A stretch of 64,000 nucleotides of DNA from Pseudomonas botevensis (GTDB lineage: Bacteria; Pseudomonadota; Gammaproteobacteria; Pseudomonadales; Pseudomonadaceae): positions 62,001-126,000 of the forward strand of contig NZ_JAHTKI010000017.1 of NCBI RefSeq assembly GCF_019145475.1. Reading direction: 5' to 3'. Each line of letters starts with the position of its first letter. The first letter of the stretch is position 1. The position numbers and the translations under genes are program-made. Positions 56,923 to 64,000 of this stretch are shown here, one piece after another. The notes below the pieces were generated by a model. That model searched no databases. It saw nothing but the letters and a program-made list of their open reading frames with translations, and was not told the origin of the DNA.

Positions 56923-59068
56923 TGATCTGCCCCTTCTTCAACGCTTCCATCACGGCGGCTTTCGGGCCATCGGCGAGAATCTGCCCACGGTCGACCACCA
57001 GCAGGCGATCCACCAGCGACAGCAGCGATGCCCGGTGCGTCACGAGCACCACGGTCTTGTTTTCAACCACCGCCGCGAGGCGTTGCTTGAGGCGTTCTTC
57101 GCCGGTGTTGTCCATGGCGCTGGTCGGTTCGTCCAGCAGCAGGATCGGCGGATTGAGCAACAGCGCCCGGGCCAGGGCGACGTTCTGCCGCTGACCGCCG
57201 GACAGGTTCTGCCCACGCTCGCCGACTTGCAGTTCATAACCCTGCGGGTGCAGGCGGGCGAACTCATGCACGCCGGCCAGTTCGGCGGCCTGCAGCACCA
57301 GCTCGTCCTCGACGTAACGGGCGCCGGAAATCAGGTTGTCGCGCAGGGTGCCGGCCAGCAACTGGATGTCCTGGGGCACGTAACCGATGTTGTAGCGCAG
57401 CTCGCTGACGTCAATCTGGCGGATGTCGACGCCATCCACCAGCAGCGCGCCGTCGTCCGGCTGATACAGACCGACCAGCAGCTTGGCCAGCGAGCTCTTG
57501 CCCGAGCCGCTGCGACCGATGATGCCGATTTTCTCGCCGGGGCGGATGACCAGGTTGATGTTCTTCAGTGCCGGATTCTGTTGCTGCGGGTAGGTAAAGT
57601 TGAGCTGGCGGCACTCGATGGCGCCTTGCAGCACTTTGCGGCTCAGCGGACGCTCTTCGAAATTGCGCTCCTGGGGCAGTTCCATCATCTGGTCGACCGA
57701 GGTCATGGTCACCCGCGCCTGCTGGTAGCGGGTCAGCAGGCCCGACAGCGACGCCAGCGGGCTGAGCGCGCGGCCGCTGAGCATGTAGCAGGCGATCAGG
57801 CCGCCCATGCTCAGGTTGCCGGCGATGATCTGGTACACGCCGAAGACGATCATGATCACCCCGGCCAGTTGCTGGATCAGCAGGGTGATGTTCATCGCCA
57901 GGCCGGAAAGCATTTTCACCCGCAGCTCGAGGCGGCTGAGGGTGCCGATGGTCTGTTCCCACTGGTACTGGCGTTCGCTTTCGGCGTTGTTGACCTTCAC
58001 CGCATCGAGGCCGGCGAGGGTTTCGATCAGGCTGGACTGGCGCTCGGCGCCCAGCGCCATGGTGCGCTCCATGGTTGCCACCAGCGGCTTCTGCAAGGCG
58101 TAGCCGATGGCCAGGGCAATCGGGAAGGCCAATACCGGAATCCACACCAGATGCCCGCCAAGAATGGCGATCACGATGAAGATCAGGATAGTGAACGGCA
58201 GGTCGATCAGGCTGGTCAGCGTCAGCGAGGCGAGGAAATCGCGCAGGCTCTGAAACTCGTGGATGTTCTGGGCAAAGCTGCCGACCCGCGCCGGACGGTA
58301 CTTCATCGCCATGCCGACGATGCGCTCGAACAGCGTGGCGGAGATGATCAGGTCGGTTTTCTTGCCGGCCAGATCCAGGCACAGGCTGCGCAGGCTTTTC
58401 AGGATCAGGTCGAAAAGGTAGGCGCCGGTGATGCCCAGGGCGAGCACCCACAAGGTCGCTTCGGCCTGGTTCGGCACTACGCGGTCGTAGACGTTCATCA
58501 CGAACAGCGGCGCCGCCATGGCGATGATGTTGATCAGCAGGCTGGCGGCGATGGCGTCGGCGTACAGCCAGCGCGAGCGTTTGAGGGTGTCACGGAACCA
58601 CGAGCGCGCGCGGGGGATCAGCGTGCCGTGGTTGACGTCGAATTTGTGCTGGGGCTGGGCAAAAAAGACTTTGCCGGTGTAATCGTCGGCCAGCAGTTCG
58701 CGGCTGACCAGCGACTCGCCGCCATCGCTTTCGCTGAGCAGCACCCGCGCCTCGGTTTCACCCTGCCAGCCAAGCAGGACGGCACTGCGACCATCCTTGA
58801 GCAACAGCAGCGCCGGCATGGCAATGGCGGGGATCTCTTCCAGCTTGCGCTGCAGCACCCGCCCTTGCAGGCCGGCGCGAGCCGCCGCGCGGGGCAGCAA
58901 CTCGATACTCAGGCGTTGCTTGGGCAGCGGCAGGCCGGTGGTCAGCATCGCCGCACTGGCGGGCTTCTGGTGCAGCATGCACAGGGCGAGCAGACCATCC
59001 AGCAAGGGATCGTCGTGCAACGCGCGTGGATCATGACTGAGATGAACTCGACTGACTTCTGATTCCAC
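56912..59068 (-). CDS. lapB: type I secretion ABC permease/ATPase LapB
   Basis: A 718-residue ABC exporter. The N-terminal 125 residues are a C39-like domain without the catalytic Cys, then a six-helix membrane domain (about 155-430), and the ATPase: Walker A GRSGSGKSS, signature NLSGGQRQNVALA, Walker B ILLLDEPTSAMD. It drives LapA secretion. I chose GTG at 59066-59068 (VESEVSRV...) because of its AAAGAG site; a GTG three codons earlier is possible. It is part of the lapEBC operon. Confidence 0.94.
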   Translation of the reverse strand: MESEVSRVHLSHDPRALHDDPLLDGLLALCMLHQKPASAAMLTTGLPLPKQRLSIELLPRAAARAGLQGRVLQRKLEEIPAIAMPALLLLKDGRSAVLLGWQGETEARVLLSESDGGESLVSRELLADDYTGKVFFAQPQHKFDVNHGTLIPRARSWFRDTLKRSRWLYADAIAASLLINIIAMAAPLFVMNVYDRVVPNQAEATLWVLALGITGAYLFDLILKSLRSLCLDLAGKKTDLIISATLFERIVGMAMKYRPARVGSFAQNIHEFQSLRDFLASLTLTSLIDLPFTILIFIVIAILGGHLVWIPVLAFPIALAIGYALQKPLVATMERTMALGAERQSSLIETLAGLDAVKVNNAESERQYQWEQTIGTLSRLELRVKMLSGLAMNITLLIQQLAGVIMIVFGVYQIIAGNLSMGGLIACYMLSGRALSPLASLSGLLTRYQQARVTMTSVDQMMELPQERNFEERPLSRKVLQGAIECRQLNFTYPQQQNPALKNINLVIRPGEKIGIIGRSGSGKSSLAKLLVGLYQPDDGALLVDGVDIRQIDVSELRYNIGYVPQDIQLLAGTLRDNLISGARYVEDELVLQAAELAGVHEFARLHPQGYELQVGERGQNLSGGQRQNVALARALLLNPPILLLDEPTSAMDNTGEERLKQRLAAVVENKTVVLVTHRASLLSLVDRLLVVDRGQILADGPKAAVMEALKKGQISVA

Positions 59069-59102
59069 GCTCGGCACTCTTTAACTGTTGAAAAGGGACA
59101 AC

Positions 59103-60455
59103 TCAATTCATCCCAGGCAGTTGGACCTTGGGCTTCACGTCGTTCTGCACAACGGATGCCAACGGTGCGACCACTCCCTGGCTCTTGAGCAACTCGCCCA
59201 TGGTCGCCTTGATTCGGTATTGAGTAAATAACTGAATGTTCTTGATCTCGGCCAGACGCCGCGAAGCGGTGAACAGTTCGTTTTCACTGTCGAGCAAATC
59301 CAGCAGGGTTCGCTCGCCCAGGCTGAACTGGCGCTGGTAGGCGGTGCGCACCGCGGTGCTGTGATCGACGTACTGCTGGGCGATCGGCACCTGGGCGTTG
59401 GCATTGTTCAGGGCGTTCCAGGCCAGGCCCAGTTCTTCGTTCAACTGGCGCAGGGCGTTGTTGCGGATGTCCAGGGCCTGGTTCGACAGATAGGCCTTGG
59501 ATTCCAGATCAGCCTTGTTGCTGCCACCGGAATACAGGTTGAAGCGCATGCGCAACATGGCCTGCCATTCGTTGTTGTGGCCGTTCTGACCATCGAGGTC
59601 ATTGTCGGCGGTACGACCCAACTCGGCATCGAAGCGCGGATAGAAGGTCGACTTGGCGGTTTCGTACTGTTTCTCGGCGGCGGCGATGTCCGACTCGGCC
59701 GAACGCAGGATCGGGCTGTTTTCCAGCATCTGCGTACGCGCTTCGTTGAGGTTGGCCGGCATCATCGCCATGAACGGCGCCGGACGCTCCAGTTGATCGG
59801 GCATCTGGCCGACGGCGCTGAGGAAGTTGGTTTCCGAATCGGCGAGGTTGGTCTGCTCGGTGATCAGGTTGTTACGGGCCTGAGCCATCCGCGCTTCGGC
59901 CTGGTCAAGGTCGGCGCCGCTGCCGACACCACGCTGGGTGCGCAACTGGATCTGGTCATAGATGCGCTGGTGGCTCTTGAGGTTTTCGTCGGCCAGACGC
60001 ACGAACTCGCGACGGGTCAGGACATCCAGATAGACCTGAGCCACGGTCAGCGCGGTGCGCTCGGAAGTGCCGAGCAGCGAGTAGGCACGGGAGTTGACGG
60101 TGGCTTGTTGACGCCCGACTTCGCTGGACGTCGCAAAACCGTCGAACACCATTTGCGAGAGACGCAAACTTGACTCGCTGCGGTTCAACGTTTCCCAGTG
60201 ATTGCCGCCGCCGTTGGCGCGGGTGGTGACACTGTCAGTGCCTTCACGGCCATAACCGCCCAGCAGATCGACCTTGGGCAGGTATCCACCTTTCGCCGCC
60301 TTTAACTGATAATCCGCGGCCAAACGACTATTCACGCCTGCCTGGATCTCCGGATGGACATCCAGTGCCTGCTGCATGGCTTCTGGTAAGGATTGTGCTT
60401 GTACGAAAGAGGCGGCGAGAGCGAAGGGTAGAGCCTTGAACAGGTGCGAACGCAT
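59103..60455 (-). CDS. lapE: type I secretion outer-membrane protein LapE (TolC family)
   Basis: A 450-residue TolC-like protein with a signal peptide (about residues 1-21, ending VQA) and two OEP repeats (SLPEAMQQALDVHPEIQAGV at about residue 22; RSAESDIAAAEKQYETAKST at about 250). It is the outer-membrane channel that holds LapA during attachment. The ATG at 60453-60455 begins the signal peptide; a longer in-frame start is unlikely. It is the first gene of lapEBC, divergent from lapA. Confidence 0.93.
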   Translation of the reverse strand: MRSHLFKALPFALAASFVQAQSLPEAMQQALDVHPEIQAGVNSRLAADYQLKAAKGGYLPKVDLLGGYGREGTDSVTTRANGGGNHWETLNRSESSLRLSQMVFDGFATSSEVGRQQATVNSRAYSLLGTSERTALTVAQVYLDVLTRREFVRLADENLKSHQRIYDQIQLRTQRGVGSGADLDQAEARMAQARNNLITEQTNLADSETNFLSAVGQMPDQLERPAPFMAMMPANLNEARTQMLENSPILRSAESDIAAAEKQYETAKSTFYPRFDAELGRTADNDLDGQNGHNNEWQAMLRMRFNLYSGGSNKADLESKAYLSNQALDIRNNALRQLNEELGLAWNALNNANAQVPIAQQYVDHSTAVRTAYQRQFSLGERTLLDLLDSENELFTASRRLAEIKNIQLFTQYRIKATMGELLKSQGVVAPLASVVQNDVKPKVQLPGMN

Positions 60456-60812
60456 GTTGAATATTTCCCAGGACTTCTTGTCTTGAATCACAGCAAACAA
60501 GCGTGCTGCGTCGGAAGATGGCAACCGGAATGACCGTATGTCGGAAAGTTTAAAACCGGAACTGGATCACACACTGAGGGTAGGGTCGCCACACAAATAT
60601 CAATGTGACATTAGTGGGGCGATTGTTTAGGATGGCACCCAGAAGGTCAATAGTTTGGCATAAAGTTAATAGCGAAAAAATATAGCCAAATTATTGACGA
60701 AAATTAGCGTCAATCTTGTTAGCAAATTTTAAAAGTACGTCCAGACTGAATCGGCGCCCAAAGCCATCAGGTCTATGGAAGTCAACTGAACGTGACACCC
60801 GGAGAGTCTTCA
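60456..60812. promoter_or_regulatory. divergent lapE/lapA regulatory region
   Basis: This 357-bp gap is clearly A/T-rich compared with the rest of the window. It must hold both promoters. An inverted repeat ATTGACG-N8-CGTCAAT is present at 60693-60714. In P. putida lapA is controlled by FleQ and cyclic-di-GMP; I cannot match a clear FleQ consensus, only TTGAC/GTCAA half sites. No gene is seen. Confidence 0.6.
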
Positions 60813-63800
60813 ATGAGCAGTGTTGTTGCCATCGTCAAAAGCATTGTCGGTCAGGTATTCGTGGTGTCCCCGGAGGGCATCCGCCGCGTACTCGTTGAAG
60901 GCGACCGTCTGTTCGCCGGCGATCAGGTCGATACCGGCGCGGCCGGCGCCGTGTCGCTGGAGTTGGCTGATGGCCGCACCCTGGATCTGGGTCGCGACAC
61001 GCAGTGGAGCGCCAGCACCCCGGACTCCAGCACCGACCTGGCTGAAGCCACCGCGCAGGCCGCACCGTCCGTTGCCGAGCTGCAGCAGGCCATTGCCGCC
61101 GGTGTCGACCCGACCACCGCCCTTGAAGCCACCGCAGCCGGCCCGAGCGCGGCAGGCACTGGCGGCGCCGCCGGTGGCGGTCACAGCTTCGTGATGCTCG
61201 ATGCGACCGCCGGCCGCGTCGACCCGACCATTGGCTTCCCGACCGCAGGCATCAATGCGGCTGGCCAGGCGGCCCAGAACATCACGGGCGCGCAGACCAC
61301 CGATACCACCACCAACGCCCTGCGTGATTCGACCCTGAGCCTCAGCGCCACGCCGACCATCACCGAAGCCGGCGGCGTGCTGGTGTACACCGCGACGCTG
61401 ACCCAGGCGCCGCTGACCGACCTGACCATCACCCTGTCCAACGGCTCGGTGATCGTGATTCCGGCCGGCTCCACCACCGGCACCGTCAACGTGCCCCTGG
61501 CGCCGAACGACACCGTTTATAACGACCCGACCCAGATCGACGTGACCGTCACCGGGACTACGGGCGGCAACGGCATCACCGTGACCCCGCCGACGACCCC
61601 GGCCACCACCCAGGTCACCGACACCATCGACACCACCACCGTCACCCTGACGGCGGGCAACAGCGTCACCGAAGGCGGACAGATCACCTACACCGCGACC
61701 CTGACCAACCCGGCACAGACTCCGGTCACCGTCACCCTGTCCAACGGCTCGACCATCACCATCGAAGCCGGCCAGACTACCGGCACTGTCAACGTGCCGA
61801 CCCCGGCCAATGACGTCTACAACAATGGCAGCACCGTCAGCACCACGATCACTGGCGCTACCGGCGGTAACTTCGAGAATCTGGTGCCGAACACGACGCC
61901 AGCGGTGACCAACATCACCGACTCGATCGACACCACCAACCTGACCCTGACCGCCACCGGCAGCGTCACTGAAGGTGGTCAGATCACCTACACCGCGACC
62001 CTGACCAATCCGGCTCAGACTCCGGTGACCGTCACCCTGTCCAACGGTTCGACCATCACTATCGGCGCGGGCCAGACCACCGGCACCGTCAACGTGCCGA
62101 CGGCGGCCAATGACGTCTACAACAATGGCAGCACCGTCAGCACCACGATCACTGGCGCTACCGGCGGTAACTTCGAGAGTCTGGTGCCGAACACGACACC
62201 AGCGACCACTACCATTACCGATTCGATCGATACCACCAGTGTGAGCCTCACGGCCACTGGCAGCGTTGTCGAGGGTGGTCAGATCACCTACACCGCGACC
62301 CTGACCAACCCGGCTCAGACTCCGGTGACCGTCACCCTGTCCAACGGTTCGACCATCACCATTGAAGCCGGCAAGACCACCGGCACCGTCAACGTGCCGA
62401 CAGCGGCCAATGACGTCTACAACAACGGCAGCACTGTCAGCACCACGATCACCGGCGCTACCGGCGCTACCGGCGGCAACTTCGAAAGTCTGGTGCCGAA
62501 CACGACACCAGCGACCACAACCATTACCGATTCGATCGACACCACCAGCGTAAGCCTCACGGCCACTGACAGCGTTGTCGAGGGTGGTCAGATCACCTAC
62601 ACCGCGACCCTGACCAACCCAGCCCAGACTCCGGTCACCGTCACCCTGTCCAACGGTTCGACCATCACCATTGAAGCCGGCAAGACCACCGGCACCGTCA
62701 ACGTGCCGACAGCGGCCAATGACGTCTACAACAACGGCAGCACCGTCAGCACCACCATCACCGGCGCTACCGGCGGTAACTTCGAGAATCTGGTGCCGAA
62801 CACGACGCCAGCGGTGACCACCATCACCGACTCGATCGACACCACCAACCTGAGCCTGTCGGCTTCATCCAGCGTCGCCGAGGGCGGCTCGATCGTTTAC
62901 ACCGCGACGTTGACCAACCCGGCCGGCACTCCGGTGACCGTAACGCTGAGCAACGGCGCCGTGATCACCATTGAGGCGGGTAAAACCACCGGCACCGTGA
63001 GCGTTCCGGCGCCTGCCGATGACGTTTACAAGGATGCAGGCACCGTTGAAGCCACGATCAAGGGCGTCACGGGCGGTAACTTCGAAAACCTGGTGCCGAG
63101 CACCGTTCCGGCCGTGACCCAGGTCACCGACACCATCGACACCACGACCGTGAAGCTGACCGCGACCGAGTCTGCTGCGGAAGGTGGCACCGTCACTTAC
63201 ACCGCCACCGTGGGCGCTCCAGTGACCGGATCGCCAGTGACCGTGACTCTGGCTAACGGCCAGAGCATCACCATCGAAGTCGGCAAGACCACTGGCACCG
63301 TTACCACTACGGCGCCGAACGATGCATTGACCGGTCATGCGCCGCTGACCAATGCGATCACCGACGTGAGCGGTGGCAACTACGAAAACCTGGTTGCCGA
63401 TAAGACGCCGGTTTCGACCACTGTTACTGACACCGTCGACACCACCAACCTGTCGCTGAGCGCGACCGGTTCCGTGGCCGAAGGTGGTTCGATTGTTTAC
63501 ACCGCGACGCTGACCAACGCTGCTGGTTCGCCAGTGACCGTGACCTTGTCGAACGGCGCCGTGATCACCATCGATGCCGGTAAAACCACTGGCACGGTCA
63601 CCGTTCCGGCGCCTGCGGATGACGTCTACAAGGACGCCGGTAAGGTAGAAGTAACGATCAAGGATGCGTCCGGCGGCAACTTCGAGAACCTGGTGCCAAG
63701 CACCGTTCCAGCTGTCACCGAAGTCACCGACACCATCGATACTTCGACCGTCAAACTTACAGCTGACACCTCGGTAGCCGAGGGCGGCACCGTTACCTAC

Positions 63801-64000
63801 ACCGCTACTGTCGGCGCTCCGGTAACCGGCTCTCCTGTCGTCGTGACGTTGGCTAATGGCCAATCGATCACCATCGAAGTGGGTAAAACCACCGGCACCG
63901 TGACCACCACTGCGCCGAACGATGCATTGACTGGTCATGCGCCGCTGACCAACGCGATCACCGACGTGAGCGGTGGTAACTACGAGAATCTGGTCGCCGA
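60813..64000 (+). CDS. lapA: giant LapA-like adhesin, N-terminal part (runs off window)
   Basis: An open frame of more than 1060 codons beginning MSSVVAIVKSIVGQVFVVSP, with GGAGAG 10 bp upstream. Residues 1-105 form the retention module that anchors the adhesin in LapE. The LapG cleavage site TAAG lies at residues 107-110 (cut between Ala108 and Ala109). A Gly/Ala/His-rich linker follows, then from about residue 165 tandem Ig-like repeats of about 100 residues (TEGGQITYTATLTNPAQTPV). The C-terminal part with vWA and RTX signal is outside the window. Secreted by LapBCE; cell-surface display is controlled by LapD/LapG, not in this window. Confidence 0.95.
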   Translation, partial: MSSVVAIVKSIVGQVFVVSPEGIRRVLVEGDRLFAGDQVDTGAAGAVSLELADGRTLDLGRDTQWSASTPDSSTDLAEATAQAAPSVAELQQAIAAGVDPTTALEATAAGPSAAGTGGAAGGGHSFVMLDATAGRVDPTIGFPTAGINAAGQAAQNITGAQTTDTTTNALRDSTLSLSATPTITEAGGVLVYTATLTQAPLTDLTITLSNGSVIVIPAGSTTGTVNVPLAPNDTVYNDPTQIDVTVTGTTGGNGITVTPPTTPATTQVTDTIDTTTVTLTAGNSVTEGGQITYTATLTNPAQTPVTVTLSNGSTITIEAGQTTGTVNVPTPANDVYNNGSTVSTTITGATGGNFENLVPNTTPAVTNITDSIDTTNLTLTATGSVTEGGQITYTATLTNPAQTPVTVTLSNGSTITIGAGQTTGTVNVPTAANDVYNNGSTVSTTITGATGGNFESLVPNTTPATTTITDSIDTTSVSLTATGSVVEGGQITYTATLTNPAQTPVTVTLSNGSTITIEAGKTTGTVNVPTAANDVYNNGSTVSTTITGATGATGGNFESLVPNTTPATTTITDSIDTTSVSLTATDSVVEGGQITYTATLTNPAQTPVTVTLSNGSTITIEAGKTTGTVNVPTAANDVYNNGSTVSTTITGATGGNFENLVPNTTPAVTTITDSIDTTNLSLSASSSVAEGGSIVYTATLTNPAGTPVTVTLSNGAVITIEAGKTTGTVSVPAPADDVYKDAGTVEATIKGVTGGNFENLVPSTVPAVTQVTDTIDTTTVKLTATESAAEGGTVTYTATVGAPVTGSPVTVTLANGQSITIEVGKTTGTVTTTAPNDALTGHAPLTNAITDVSGGNYENLVADKTPVSTTVTDTVDTTNLSLSATGSVAEGGSIVYTATLTNAAGSPVTVTLSNGAVITIDAGKTTGTVTVPAPADDVYKDAGKVEVTIKDASGGNFENLVPSTVPAVTEVTDTIDTSTVKLTADTSVAEGGTVTYTATVGAPVTGSPVVVTLANGQSITIEVGKTTGTVTTTAPNDALTGHAPLTNAITDVSGGNYENLVA
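61617..64000 (+). repeat. tandem 300-bp coding repeats of lapA
   Basis: Units start at about 61617, 61917, 62217, 62526, 62826, 63126, 63426 and 63726, each opening ACCGA(C/T)-TCGATCGACACC or a near variant. The spacing is exactly 300 bp, except the third unit, which is 309 bp because of a 9-bp duplication. Two alternating repeat subtypes appear from 63126 on (GAPVTGSPV versus TNPAGTPV). Confidence 0.93.

Noticed and set aside
56900..59062. Plus-strand frame of 720 codons opposite lapB
   Set aside because: Shadow of the ABC exporter, which has all its ATPase motifs.

Overview
The window looks like a chromosome segment of a fluorescent Pseudomonas, close to the P. fluorescens Pf0-1 type. The evidence is high-GC coding sequence with Pseudomonas codon bias, REP elements of the P. 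fluorescens kind (GTGGGAGC-GGGCTTGC-type hairpins), and a LapA/LapEBC adhesin locus whose LapA N-terminus carries the TAAG proteolysis site. Most genes lie on the minus strand in tightly overlapping operons.

Layout. 1-3.2 kb: gabD, a three-gene cluster with two RebB-type (R-body) proteins, and tRNA-Arg(CCG) with a strong terminator. 3.2-7.1 kb: a VWA lipoprotein, ECF sigma factor and anti-sigma operon, plus a secreted PEBP/YbhB protein. 7.2-8.7 kb: a Rieske-FAD oxidoreductase (+). 8.7-15.1 kb: the pgaABCD operon for poly-N-acetylglucosamine. 15.3-17.7 kb: a YdgA/DUF945 protein and a membrane protein. 17.8-22.9 kb: a MarR-FUSC-DUF1656-HlyD-OMF efflux operon with a SlyA-like operator. 23-26 kb: a ParDE-type toxin-antitoxin pair, DUF2789, a YbaK-type deacylase, and an NfeD-like/slipin pair.

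25.9-45.1 kb is the most unusual part. A 2.4-kilo-residue surface protein has a LEPR-XLL motif, a DUF4347 domain, a glycine-rich beta-helix and 16 Ig-like repeats. Around it are an ArnT/PMT-like glycosyltransferase, two sulfotransferases, an aspartyl/asparaginyl beta-hydroxylase and a TolC lipoprotein. On the far side of a tail-collar/DUF6916 pair is a second operon of HlyD, GAF-HlyD, a PqqD-like/M50 protease/HlyD fusion, and a GNAT acetyltransferase. No ABC ATPase lies nearby. I propose that this is a dedicated export and modification system for the giant protein.

45.2-51.5 kb: a candidate sRNA, an NYN-domain protein, an EmrAB-OMF multidrug efflux operon and a LysR regulator. 51.6-55.3 kb: a TauD-like dioxygenase with an ABC importer of the aliphatic sulfonate/sulfate-ester type. 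55.5-64 kb: lapC, lapB and lapE (-), and divergently the start of lapA (+), which runs off the window after more than 1060 codons.

Three biofilm or surface systems (Pga, the DUF4347 cassette, Lap) therefore sit within one 64 kb stretch.
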